A DNA stretch of 64,000 bases, taken from NCBI GenBank assembly GCA_964412195.1, contig CAYPNP010000015.1, positions 56,962-120,961 on the forward strand, written 5' to 3'. The DNA comes from CAYPNP01 sp964412195 (GTDB lineage Bacteria > Acidobacteriota > JAAYUB01). The notes under the pieces were generated by a model, which was not told where the DNA came from, made no database searches, and saw only the letters and a program-made list of their open reading frames with translations. The position numbers and the translations under genes are program-made. Below are positions 34,706 through 44,221 of this stretch, piece by piece (positions within the stretch are counted from its first letter, which is position 1; the number at the start of each line of letters is the position of its first letter).

Positions 34706-36202
34706 TCAATGCTTCCGCATGTCGCCGTGGTCGATATACCGGCCGTGGAAGGACAGGGCCTCCTTGATCAGGTGCGGCTCGTGGCCGCCCACCTCGCGGC
34801 AGGCCCGCTCGAAGTAGTCCGTCAGCATGTCGCGGTAGTCCGGGTGGGCGCACTTGGTGATGATCTCCCGGGCGATCTCCCGCGGGCACTTGCCGCGCAG
34901 GTCGGCCAGGCCCTGCTCGGTGATGATCACCTTGACGCTGTGCTCGGAGTGGTCGAAGTGGCTCACGAACGGCACGATGCTGGAAATCTTCCCGCCCTTG
35001 GCCGTCGACGGCGTCACGAACATCGACACGTAGGCGTTGCGCTCAAAGTCGCCGCTGCCGCCGATGCCGTTCATCAGGTGCGTGCCCATGACGTGGGTGG
35101 AGTTGACGTGCCCGTAGATGTCGGCCTCCAGAGCCGTGTTCACGGCGATGATGCCCAGCCGGCGGATGACCTCCGGGTTGTTGGTGATCTCCTGCGGCCG
35201 CAGCAGCAGGTGGCGCTTGTAGCGGGCGATGTCCCGGTGGAAGCGCTTCTCCCCCTCGTCCGACAGGGTGATGGAACAGCCGGAGGCAAAGACCACCTTG
35301 CCGGCGTCGATCAGGTCCAGCACCGCGTCCTGCAACACCTCGGAGTAGAACTCCATGTTGGCGAATGGCGAGTCCAGGAACCCGAGCAGCACGGCGTTGG
35401 CCACGCCGCCCACGCCCGACTGCCAGGGCAGGCCCTTGGGCATGCGGCCGGACTTGATCTCGGTGGCGATGAAGTCGATGAGCTGCTCGGCGATGCGCTT
35501 CTCGGTCTCGGTGAACGGTGCGAACGGCGAGTGGGAGTCGGGGCGGTCCGAATGCACGATGTAGTGGATCCGGTCCGGCCCGGCTTCGATGTACGGCTTG
35601 CCGATCCGGTTGGACGGCTTGACGATGGGGAAGGGCTGGCGGTCCGGCTGGTCCATGGGGATGTAGATGTCGTGGATCCCTTCCAGTTCGGGCGGATGGG
35701 TCGTGTTGAGCTCGATGATCAACGTCTTGGCGGCCTTGGCGATGGTCGGCGAGATGCCCACGCTGGTGGTCGGGATGATGTGGCCCTCCTCGGTGATGGC
35801 GTGGGCCTCGATGATGGCTACGTCCAGCGGGCCGAAATTGCCGTAGCGCAGCTCCGAGGAGACGTGGCTCAGGTGCATGTCGTAGAACCGCACCTTGCCC
35901 TCGTTGATCTGGTCGCGGAGCAGCTTGTTGGACTGGTAGGGCATCCGCTTGTCAATGGCGCCGGCCTCGGCCAGGGCTCCGTCCAGCTCGTTGCCGACGC
36001 TGGCACCAGTGAACAGGTTGATCCGGGTCTTCTCGCCGGTCCGCTTGATCCGGTCGGCCAGGGCCAGCGGCACCAGCTTCGGGTAGCCGGCGGGGGTGAA
36101 CCCGCTGCAACCGACGTTCATGCCGTCCTGGATCAGGGAGGCCGCCTCGTCGGCGGTCACGATGCGGTTCTGCAATTGCGGGCAGCGTATCCTGTCTTTC
36201 AT
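34706..36202 (-). CDS. Acetyl-CoA hydrolase / succinyl-CoA:acetate CoA-transferase
   Basis: This 498-aa protein belongs to the Ach1/AarC/ScpC family. It has GCSGFTPAGYPK near residue 32, TGASVGNELDG near 65, the NMEFYSEVLQDAVLDLIDAG region with the putative catalytic Glu, and GIGGSGDFERNAY near 388. It moves CoA between acetate and succinate (or hydrolyses acetyl-CoA), linking acetate metabolism to the TCA cycle. The start is ATG 36202, with GAGG upstream. It lies downstream of the NfeD gene. Confidence 0.9.
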   Translation of the reverse strand: MKDRIRCPQLQNRIVTADEAASLIQDGMNVGCSGFTPAGYPKLVPLALADRIKRTGEKTRINLFTGASVGNELDGALAEAGAIDKRMPYQSNKLLRDQINEGKVRFYDMHLSHVSSELRYGNFGPLDVAIIEAHAITEEGHIIPTTSVGISPTIAKAAKTLIIELNTTHPPELEGIHDIYIPMDQPDRQPFPIVKPSNRIGKPYIEAGPDRIHYIVHSDRPDSHSPFAPFTETEKRIAEQLIDFIATEIKSGRMPKGLPWQSGVGGVANAVLLGFLDSPFANMEFYSEVLQDAVLDLIDAGKVVFASGCSITLSDEGEKRFHRDIARYKRHLLLRPQEITNNPEVIRRLGIIAVNTALEADIYGHVNSTHVMGTHLMNGIGGSGDFERNAYVSMFVTPSTAKGGKISSIVPFVSHFDHSEHSVKVIITEQGLADLRGKCPREIAREIITKCAHPDYRDMLTDYFERACREVGGHEPHLIKEALSFHGRYIDHGDMRKH

Positions 36203-36277
36203 AGGAAACCTCGATTTGTATGAAGGATTTGTTTCGTTATGGAATGCGGGCGTTCCCTCCCGGGGGGGCGCGGCGAT

Positions 36278-36709
36278 TCAGCGGGCGACGCGGCGCACCA
36301 CGGCCTTCTTGCCGCGGACTCCAACCACCTCGACTCGGTCCCCCAGGGCGGCCAGGCCGGGCTGCTCGGCGAGGGCGATCCAGTCCCCGCCGTTGCTGTG
36401 CAGGATGAAGAATCCCTTCTCCGTGTCGACGATATCCTGGATCTTGCCTGTGGCGCCGACCAGGGCCCTCACCTTGGGATCATCCGTCTCGCGCCGCAGC
36501 GCGCGGAACAGCCGGGCCAGCAACCATTCCAGGGCCGCCGCCAGGAGCAGAAAAACCGGGACCTGCAGCCACCAGGCGCCGCCGAGGTGGGCGGCGGCGG
36601 CCGCGCCCAGCAGGCCTCCCGCAAGGGAGAGCAGCGGGCGGAAGCGCAGGAACAGGTAGGCCAGAAGGAAGACCGCGGCGGCGATCAGCCAGATCCATTG
36701 GGCCTTCAT
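36278..36709 (-). CDS. NfeD-like membrane protein
   Basis: This 143-aa protein has three hydrophobic helices (about residues 5-70) followed by an OB-fold-like soluble tail (VGATGKIQDIV...GDRVEVVGVRGKKAVVRRV). That is the layout of short NfeD proteins, which normally pair with SPFH/stomatin proteins; no SPFH gene is in this window. It lies 58 bp after the LolA-like gene and may belong to that operon. Confidence 0.8.
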   Translation of the reverse strand: MKAQWIWLIAAAVFLLAYLFLRFRPLLSLAGGLLGAAAAAHLGGAWWLQVPVFLLLAAALEWLLARLFRALRRETDDPKVRALVGATGKIQDIVDTEKGFFILHSNGGDWIALAEQPGLAALGDRVEVVGVRGKKAVVRRVAR

Positions 36710-36767
36710 GTGGTCGATTCCTCCAAGTGTCTGTCCAGGCCGGGCGGCGGTGCTTCGCCGGCCGGCC

Positions 36768-37448
36768 TCAGTTGATGAATTCCACGTTCTTCGGGAGCCG
36801 GAGCTCGAACGTCTTGTCCTTGATCTTCTTGTTGATCTTGATGTTCAGGAACTGGATGTCCGTGTAGTCCCCGTTGTCCTCGTAGATCCGCTGGCGGACG
36901 GGCACCCCGCTGGCCGAGTCGATCCAGAGGCTCAGCGTCTTGAAATAGTTCTTGATGGCGCTGTTGGTGGGGTGCAGGTCGATGATGTGGTAGATCTTCT
37001 TCTCGACCACCTCGTCCTTCACGTAATCGATGGTGAAGTTCTTCCGCAGGTCCTCCACGGAGGTGCCGATGCCGATGTTGGCGTAACGGGCCTGATGCTC
37101 CTGGATATTCCGGCGCAGGGCCTGGTTCTTCTTCGGGTAGTAGACCAGGATCTCGTGCGGCGTGACCAGCAGGGTGGTCCGGCCGGGCTCCTGGATCTCC
37201 TTCTTCAGGTACATGCCGTCGGTGGCCTTCCGGAACTCGAGCTGCCCCTTCTCGGGGTCGTCGAATTCCTGGAGGATGGAATGGTACTTGCGCTGGATGA
37301 TGTCCGCCTGGAACGTCCGGAGCATCTTGCTGAAATTGTCAAACTTGTTCAGGACCCGGTCCAGCTTGGGATTCCCGGCACCGCGGGCGGTTGCCAGCAG
37401 AGGCGTCAGCGTGAGGACCAGCATCCAGGTTCGCAGCTTCCGGTTCAT
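36768..37448 (-). CDS. LolA-like periplasmic lipoprotein carrier
   Basis: This 226-aa protein has a signal peptide (MLVLTLTPLLATARGA, residues 9-24). The beta-rich body has the LolA/LolB fold pattern (FQADIIQRKYHSI, KGQLEFRKATDGMYLKK, TTLLVTPHEILVYYP). LolA ferries lipoproteins across the periplasm. It is the last core gene of a set with a LolD-type ATPase, a LolC/E-type permease and a lipoprotein of similar fold. Confidence 0.72.
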   Translation of the reverse strand: MNRKLRTWMLVLTLTPLLATARGAGNPKLDRVLNKFDNFSKMLRTFQADIIQRKYHSILQEFDDPEKGQLEFRKATDGMYLKKEIQEPGRTTLLVTPHEILVYYPKKNQALRRNIQEHQARYANIGIGTSVEDLRKNFTIDYVKDEVVEKKIYHIIDLHPTNSAIKNYFKTLSLWIDSASGVPVRQRIYEDNGDYTDIQFLNIKINKKIKDKTFELRLPKNVEFIN

Positions 37449-37464
37449 GAACCACCCGGCACTT

Positions 37465-37659
37465 CTATTTCGGGATCGGAGCCGGCTGGACTGCCGGCGG
37501 TTTATCGGAGCCGCTGAGCCGGATCCGGCGCTCGAAGCAGCTTCGGGGCGTGACGAAAATGAACAGCAGGATGAGAATGACGATGATGTCGTAGGCGAGG
37601 CTGCCCCGGTCGAATTTCCAGAGCAGCACTTGACCGAGATGATGTTTCACCCTGCCCAT
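37465..37659 (-). CDS. Small single-helix membrane protein in Lol-like operon
   Basis: This 64-aa protein has one membrane helix (YDIIVILILLFIFVTP, residues 23-38) preceded by KFDRGS and followed by a basic/proline tail. It lies 14 bp after the ATPase gene and 16 bp before the LolA-like gene, so it is co-transcribed. I know no assigned function; position suggests an accessory subunit of the Lol-like system. Confidence 0.65.
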   Translation of the reverse strand: MGRVKHHLGQVLLWKFDRGSLAYDIIVILILLFIFVTPRSCFERRIRLSGSDKPPAVQPAPIPK

Positions 37660-37673
37660 GGCACCGCCCGCGA

Positions 37674-38393
<720 letters not shown>

Positions 38394-38476
38394 CCTCGCC
38401 CCTTGGCGTCCGATTAGCAAAATTGAAGTATACCGTTAAAAGGGCCGATCTTCAAGCCCTAACCGCGGATCTCCGC

Positions 38477-39577
38477 TCATTCGTACATCAGGGCCTCGAC
38501 AGGGTCCTGACGGGCCGCCCGGTAGGCCGGGTAGGTGGAGCCGAGGGTGCCGCTGACGAGGGCGATCAGGATGACGTAGAGGATCCAGTCGGGGCGGATG
38601 TCGATGGGGAGGGACGGGTAGACCTTGTGGAGCACCAGCACCAGCACGAACGAGGCGATGAGCCCGAAGCCGATGCCGATGGAGGTCAGCAGAAGGGACT
38701 CCTTCAGGATCAGGTTGACGATGAATCCCTTGGAAGCCCCGAGGGACTTCAGGATGCCGATTTCGCGCGTCCGCTCGGTGATGGTCGTGTACATCGTCAG
38801 CAGGATGACCAGAAAGCTGATCAGAACGGCCACGACGATGATGACGATGGTGAACTCCCGCAGCCCGGGGAGGTTGGAGGCCATGACCTTGTAGATGTCG
38901 GCGGCCTTGGTGACGTTGTAGCCCACAAACGGGGGCTCGTGAGTCAGATACTGGTAGACTCCCTCGATCCGGGACGGGTCGTCGCACTTGATGTAAAAGA
39001 TCGAAACCTTGCCGGTGGAGTCGTTGAGTTCCTGCAGCGTCTCCAGCGGCAGCAGGATGCGGGCGGCGATGCCGGCCTTGAAGATCCCGACGATGGTGAA
39101 CTGGTGGTTGAGAATCTCGAGTTTGTCCCCCGGCCCGATCTGGTGGGACGACTGGTAGACGTCGTCGACGACGCACTCGTAGGGCGCCTGGAAGAGGCGG
39201 CCTTCCATGATGATGATGCCGTCGCCGCTGACCTCGCTGAAGGAAACCGGATCGATGCCGAAGATCAGCGAGAAGCTCTTCTTGCTGAACTGGTGGAGCA
39301 TGGGGGAGACGTACCGGATCCCCTTGACCTCCAGCAGCTTGTCCTTGATCTTGACCGGCATGGTGGCGTTGTTGAGGGCCAGCAGCAGCGAGGAGCCGGG
39401 CGGCTGGAAGAGCAGGTCGGCCTTGATGTTTTGGGTCCGGTAGGCCGAGTCCTTGAGCATGCCCTGGGTCAGGCCGACGAAGAGCAGGATCATGACCACA
39501 CCCAGGCTGACCGCCAGGATGCTGACCACGGTGCGGGTCGGCCGCTTCTTGATATTGGAGACGATCAGTCCGGGCAA
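38477..39577 (-). CDS. LolC/E-like (MacB-FtsX fold) ABC permease
   Basis: This 366-aa permease has one N-terminal helix (about residues 17-37), a periplasmic domain of about 200 residues and three C-terminal helices. That is the four-helix MacB/LolCE topology, with ERTREIGILKSLGASKGFIV before helix 3. One permease gene suggests a homodimer. It lies 11 bp downstream of the lipoprotein gene. Confidence 0.85.
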   Translation of the reverse strand: MPGLIVSNIKKRPTRTVVSILAVSLGVVMILLFVGLTQGMLKDSAYRTQNIKADLLFQPPGSSLLLALNNATMPVKIKDKLLEVKGIRYVSPMLHQFSKKSFSLIFGIDPVSFSEVSGDGIIIMEGRLFQAPYECVVDDVYQSSHQIGPGDKLEILNHQFTIVGIFKAGIAARILLPLETLQELNDSTGKVSIFYIKCDDPSRIEGVYQYLTHEPPFVGYNVTKAADIYKVMASNLPGLREFTIVIIVVAVLISFLVILLTMYTTITERTREIGILKSLGASKGFIVNLILKESLLLTSIGIGFGLIASFVLVLVLHKVYPSLPIDIRPDWILYVILIALVSGTLGSTYPAYRAARQDPVEALMYE

Positions 39578-39588
39578 TGTGACCTCGT

Positions 39589-40509
39589 TTACGGGTGGAT
39601 TTCCTCGATCTTGGCGCCTTCGGGCACGGTGAGCTCGAACATCCGGTCCTGGAGGGGGGCGTCCAGCTCCATCCGCTTGATCTTGAACTGGACCTGGTAG
39701 CCCTCGATCGGTCGCCGGAGCGTGATGTCGGCGGGGAATCGGCCGCCGGGGAAGTCGGTGTACCCCTGGTAGGTGATCTCGCTCACCGGCGCCCCGTCCT
39801 CGGTGAAGAGCACCTTCTTCCGGACGGTCAGGCCGGCCCGCTCGAGCCAGAGCTTCTGGACGATGTAAGGTGTGCCGTCAGCGCCCGGCGACAGGATGTG
39901 CAGGACGTAGTAGCGCTCGGCCGCCGTGTCCTCCTGGGTGATCAGGACGGTCGGGTCCCCGCCGGGGGCCTCCAGGAAAAACGTCTGTGTGATGTGCCAC
40001 GGGCGGAGGCGGGACAGATTGTAGCGGGGCGCCTTCGCCCCCTCTTCGGCTTCCATGGGCGGCAGCTCGATGCGCTCGTCGCCCATCTTGCCCCGGTAAA
40101 GCGTCTGCTTCCGCGGGTACCAGATCTCGAACTGGTCCTGCTTCGCCACCACGTCCAGGGCAGTGGTCTTGATCATGGGCAGCTGGATCTGCAGCCGGAG
40201 GTTGCCGGAGCGCGTCACGATGAGGATGCCGTCGGCGGAAGGCAGCTTCTCCCGCTGCGCCGACTGCACGGATTCGGCGGAGAAAGTCAGGCTGGCGCTC
40301 TTGACGATCAGCGACTGGTGCTCCTGGCAGAGCCGGTGGTAGAGGTCGAGGATCTCGGGCCGCGTCAGGGTTTTGGCCTGGCCGTACGCCGGGCTGACGA
40401 CGATCCGTTCCTTTTTGACCCCGCAGGACAGGGCCGCGCCGAGGAGGAGGGCGAGGACCGCGGCCAGGGGGATGGACCGGTTCTGAAATCGCTGGAAACT
40501 CAAAGACAA
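39589..40509 (-). CDS. LolB-like lipoprotein
   Basis: This 306-aa lipoprotein has signal peptide and lipobox ALSC with Cys29. The body shows a LolA/LolB-type beta pattern (LIVTRSGNLRLQIQLPMI, DQFEIWYPRKQTLYRG) with a long C-terminal part. In Proteobacteria LolB receives lipoproteins at the outer membrane. The start is TTG 40509, with GGAG nine bases upstream; TTG 40503 is also in frame. It is the first gene of the Lol-like operon. Confidence 0.7.
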   Translation of the reverse strand: MSLSFQRFQNRSIPLAAVLALLLGAALSCGVKKERIVVSPAYGQAKTLTRPEILDLYHRLCQEHQSLIVKSASLTFSAESVQSAQREKLPSADGILIVTRSGNLRLQIQLPMIKTTALDVVAKQDQFEIWYPRKQTLYRGKMGDERIELPPMEAEEGAKAPRYNLSRLRPWHITQTFFLEAPGGDPTVLITQEDTAAERYYVLHILSPGADGTPYIVQKLWLERAGLTVRKKVLFTEDGAPVSEITYQGYTDFPGGRFPADITLRRPIEGYQVQFKIKRMELDAPLQDRMFELTVPEGAKIEEIHP

Positions 40510-40541
40510 CGGGCACTTCTCCGCATAAAAAAATACAACGC

Positions 40542-40570
40542 ACTCTACCAGAAGGGCCGGGGAGTGTCAA
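40542..40570 (-). promoter_or_regulatory. Promoter of the Lol-like operon
   Basis: On the reverse strand a perfect TTGACA (40565-40570), a 17-bp spacer and TAGAGT (40542-40547) lie 32 bp before the lipoprotein start. Confidence 0.7.
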
Positions 40571-40641
40571 GATTAAGAGGTGTAATTGCCGGTGGTTTCT
40601 GGTAAGATTCTGAACGCACCACCACGGCCTCCGGGGGATCC

Positions 40642-42939
40642 ATGGCAAGTTCATTGCGGAAGAAATCAGGGGAGTTGATCGGTTTCCTGCTCCTGTTCGC
40701 GACCCTGCTCCTGCTGCTGGCGCTCCTGACGTACCGGCCGGAGGACAGCTCCCTGAACGTGGCCACCACCAGCGCCCAGACCAGCAACTTCTTCGGCAAG
40801 ATCGGGGCCAACCTCAGCGATCTCCTCTTCCACCTGTTCGGCTACGCCGCGTTCCTGTTGGCCGTCCCCCTGGCGGTGGCCGCGCTCAAGCTGATCCGGG
40901 GCCGGGATTTCTCCGGCTACTTCAGCCACTGGGTGGGGATCTTCCTGCTGCTGCTTTCGGTGGGCGGACTCCTCGAGCTGACAGGCCTGCGCCCCTTCGG
41001 GCAGGCGAACTTCACCGCGGGTGGCATCATCGGCGGGGCGGTCCGGAACCTCCTTGTTTACTACCTAAACGTCGGCGGGACGGCCCTGCTGCTGGCGGCC
41101 GTGCTGGTCATCGGCCTGCTCCTGCTCATCCCGCGCACGCTGGGGGAGCTGGGGGAGCGGTTCCGCCACCTCTTCCGCCGGCAGCAGGCCGAGGCGGCCG
41201 TCGAGGAAGCGTCCGGGGGGATGGAGCCGGAGGACGAAGCCGGGGCGGAATCCGCGCCGGAGCCCCTCCCCGACGAGGCGCCCGTGGCGGCGTTCCGGCC
41301 GGAGCCCCGTCCGGGCCGGCCCGAACGGGTGGAACGGCCCGAGCGGCCGGAGAAGCCGGAGCGGCCTGAGCGGGCGGAGACCGCCGAACCGGCCGCCGCT
41401 CCCCGGAGCAGCTTCCACATCCCCATCACCCACCTGGAGCTGAAGGAGGAGCCGCCGGCCGAGCCGGACGTGCAGGTCAGCAGCCACGGTCAGAAGTCCC
41501 GCTTCAAGCTGCCCTCGCTGAACCTCCTGGAGACGGCCAGCAGCATGGCCCAGATCAGCCAGGCCGAGCTCATGGAGAAGGCCCAGCAGATCATCCGCAA
41601 GTACTCCGAGTTCGGGATCGACGGCAGCATCGACGCCATCCACCCCGGACCGGTGGTCACCCTGTTCGAGTTCAAGCCGGCGCCCGGCGTGAAATACAGC
41701 AAGATGGTGTCCCTGGTGGACGACCTCTGCCTGGGGCTCCGCGCGGAGTCGGTCCGGATCGACCGGATCCCGGGCAAGTCGACGGTGGGCATCGAGGTGC
41801 CCAACTCCCAGCGGCAGATCATCCACATCCGCGAAGTGCTGGAATCGAGAGACTTCCAGGGCGCCCGCACCCCGCTGACGCTGGCCCTGGGCAAGCGGAT
41901 CAACGGCGACGTCTACCTCACCGACCTGGCGAAGATGCCCCACCTGCTGGTGGCCGGCGCCACCGGCTCGGGCAAGAGCGTCGGGCTGAACACCATGATC
42001 ACGTCGATCCTCTACAAGTGCTCGCCGGACGAGGTCAAGTTCATCTTCATCGACCCGAAGCGCCTCGAGCTGGGGATGTACGCCGACATCCCCCACCTGA
42101 TGACGCCCATCGTCACCGACGCCAAGGTGGCGGCCAACACCCTGATCTGGGCCGTCCACGAGATGGAGGAGCGCTACAAGCTCCTGGCCAAGTTCGCCGT
42201 CAAGGACATCGACAGCTTCAACAAGCTGTCGGCCGAGCACGACGACATCGACACGCTGCCCTTCATCATCGTGGTCATCGACGAGTTCGCCGAGCTGCTG
42301 AGCGTGGCCTCCAAGGAGGTCGAGCTGTGCCTGCAGCGCCTGGCCCAGATGGCCCGGGCGGTCGGCATCCACCTGATCCTGGCCACGCAGCGGCCGTCGG
42401 TGGAGGTCGTCACCGGCGTGATCAAGGCCAACTTCCCGTCGCGCATCTCGTTCCGGCTGCTCTCCAAGCATGACTCCAAGACGATCCTGGACACGGTGGG
42501 CGCCGAGCACCTGCTCGGCAAGGGCGACATGCTCTTCCTGCCGCCGAACTCGTCCAAGCTGATCCGCGTCCACGGCGCGTTCATCTCCGAGGAGGAGACA
42601 AAGCAGATCGTGGACTTTCTCAAGAACCAGGCCGAGCCGGAGTACCTTGAGCTGGTGCCGCCCAACGGCGGGGGCGAGAACGGCGGCGACGCCGTCGAGT
42701 CGGGCGACGACCCGCTGTACGAGGAGGTGGCCCGGTTCGTGGTCCAGCACCGCAAGGCATCCACCTCGGTCCTGCAGCGCCGGTTCCGGATCGGCTACGG
42801 CCGGGCCGCCCGCCTGATGGACATCCTGGAGGAGGAGGGAATCGTCGGCGAGGCCATTGGCAGCCGCCCCCGCGAGGTGCTGGTCCCGCCGGACTACTTC
42901 AAGGAAGTCGACCGGACCCATCCTGAGAGCCAGAGTTGA
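40642..42939 (+). CDS. ftsK: FtsK/SpoIIIE DNA translocase
   Basis: This 765-aa protein has four N-terminal membrane helices (about residues 10-160), a short acidic/proline and RPER-repeat linker (about 190-260), and the motor domain. The motor has Walker A LLVAGATGSGKSVGLN near residue 435, Walker B IIVVIDEFAELL near 545, and the C-terminal gamma winged-helix (KASTSVLQRRFRIGYGRAAR). FtsK pumps chromosomal DNA during division and guides dimer resolution. It starts at ATG 40642 and is divergent from the Lol-like operon. Confidence 0.96.
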   Translation: MASSLRKKSGELIGFLLLFATLLLLLALLTYRPEDSSLNVATTSAQTSNFFGKIGANLSDLLFHLFGYAAFLLAVPLAVAALKLIRGRDFSGYFSHWVGIFLLLLSVGGLLELTGLRPFGQANFTAGGIIGGAVRNLLVYYLNVGGTALLLAAVLVIGLLLLIPRTLGELGERFRHLFRRQQAEAAVEEASGGMEPEDEAGAESAPEPLPDEAPVAAFRPEPRPGRPERVERPERPEKPERPERAETAEPAAAPRSSFHIPITHLELKEEPPAEPDVQVSSHGQKSRFKLPSLNLLETASSMAQISQAELMEKAQQIIRKYSEFGIDGSIDAIHPGPVVTLFEFKPAPGVKYSKMVSLVDDLCLGLRAESVRIDRIPGKSTVGIEVPNSQRQIIHIREVLESRDFQGARTPLTLALGKRINGDVYLTDLAKMPHLLVAGATGSGKSVGLNTMITSILYKCSPDEVKFIFIDPKRLELGMYADIPHLMTPIVTDAKVAANTLIWAVHEMEERYKLLAKFAVKDIDSFNKLSAEHDDIDTLPFIIVVIDEFAELLSVASKEVELCLQRLAQMARAVGIHLILATQRPSVEVVTGVIKANFPSRISFRLLSKHDSKTILDTVGAEHLLGKGDMLFLPPNSSKLIRVHGAFISEEETKQIVDFLKNQAEPEYLELVPPNGGGENGGDAVESGDDPLYEEVARFVVQHRKASTSVLQRRFRIGYGRAARLMDILEEEGIVGEAIGSRPREVLVPPDYFKEVDRTHPESQS

Positions 42940-42966
42940 ACGATCCGTCGGATTTCGTCTCACCCC

Positions 42967-43570
42967 TCAGTACAAAGTGAACGTCACCTCGATGGTCACG
43001 TAGCAGTCCACCGGGTGGCGATCCTTTAATGCCGGCTTGAAGCGCCACTGGTTGGCTACCACCCGCTCCGCCTCCTCGTCCAGCCCGTATCCGAGGCTCT
43101 GCACCACTTTCAGGCTGTCAACCCGGCCGGTCCGGCGGACAATGCCCGCCAGCACAACCCGGCCCGTGATGCGGCTCCGAATCGCCTCGTCGGTGAAGGA
43201 CGGATTGGGCGTCTCCACCGGCACCGGCGCCTTCACTCCGTCGCCGACCGCGTAGACCCCATCGCCGTTCCCGCCGCCCATGCCGTTGCCGGAACCGGGA
43301 CCGACGCCGGTCCCATGGCCGGGGCCGTACCCGCCACCGACACCGCCCCCGCCGTGGCTGCCAACCCGGTAGACCTCCGGTGGAGGGGGGGAAGGTCAGG
43401 AACCGCCCCTCGTTTTCGCGGAGCCGTTTCATGAACAGGTACGGAATGAGAAATCCGGCGGCGACCACCAGGGCCAGCAGAACCAGGTGCAGGATTGCCG
43501 AGACGAGAATTTCCCGGCCCATCTGCCGGTGCCGATGCCGCGGATTGGATATGATCAGATCGTCGAACAA
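42967..43570 (-). pseudogene. TonB-like protein split by a one-base frameshift
   Basis: The start is probably TTG 43570 (MFDDLIIS, parallel to MFENLLES of the tonB gene at 48309). A membrane helix follows (SAILHLVLLALVVAAGFLIP), then a short Pro/Gly-rich region, and a C-terminal TonB-type domain (SFTDEAIRSRITGRVVLAGI to VTIEVTFTLY). The frame breaks in a run of seven G (43385-43391); one extra base would restore PPPPPEVYRVG and join the parts. It is either a real mutation or a sequencing error. TonB proteins carry inner-membrane energy to outer-membrane receptors. Confidence 0.8.
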
Positions 43571-43704
43571 ATTGACCCTCGCAACATCATGTCCGCCGGT
43601 TGCCGGCATGCTGCCGGCTCCGGCGCTGGAACATTACGCCGGCCCCTGTTAGGGGCTGAACATCAGGCTGGTTGAAACGGGATGAAAGGATCAGGCAGTC
43701 GGCT

Positions 43705-44082
43705 TCAGGGGGCGCGGGGCGATCCCGGGGCGTCTTCTTCAGAATCACGGGGAGGGACCGGTTCCGGAGGAGGGGCTGTCCAGGCACTCTCAGAAGATAG
43801 TTGAGTCGCCCGGCAATTCCGGACGGCCGGGTGATTGCCCCCTTGGCCGTACAGAAGCCCGCCGTCGTCCATCCGGCGGGCGGTTTCGATGCAATGGGCA
43901 TCGTCTTCGGAAGGGAGGGTCCGCCAGCCGGAGGGGAGGGGATGCCGCGGAGGCTCTTTTCCCGCGGCTGTCATGGACAACCGGTCGATCAGGAGGGAGT
44001 CCGGAGACGCCGCTTCGGCGGATCCGAGGCCGATCCAGATCCAGGCGAGGAGAAGGAGAATCAGAGCGGTCGATCTGCGCAC
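43705..44082 (-). CDS. Small secreted protein, unknown
   Basis: This 125-aa protein has a clear signal peptide (LILLLLAWIWIGLGSAEA, about residues 7-24), a middle region and a Pro/Glu-rich tail. No family is recognised. The start is GTG 44082, with TGAGGTG seven bases upstream. A perfect-spacing promoter precedes it. The 95-bp gap to the TonB-like gene allows co-transcription. Confidence 0.55.
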   Translation of the reverse strand: MRRSTALILLLLAWIWIGLGSAEAASPDSLLIDRLSMTAAGKEPPRHPLPSGWRTLPSEDDAHCIETARRMDDGGLLYGQGGNHPAVRNCRATQLSSESAWTAPPPEPVPPRDSEEDAPGSPRAP

Positions 44083-44108
44083 CGGTGCACCTCATCATGA
44101 CCGATAAA

Positions 44109-44137
44109 ATAATAAAGCAGGACTGGAATCGAGTCAA
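44109..44137 (-). promoter_or_regulatory. Promoter for the 44082 gene
   Basis: On the reverse strand TTGACT (44132-44137), a 17-bp spacer and TATTAT (44109-44114). Confidence 0.6.
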
Positions 44138-44221
44138 GATGAATCGCGGGGCGAACTTTTCCACGGTTCTGTCGTGTAATTCTACGGCGGATGGAGAACT
44201 CATACCTGGACGGAGGTAACC

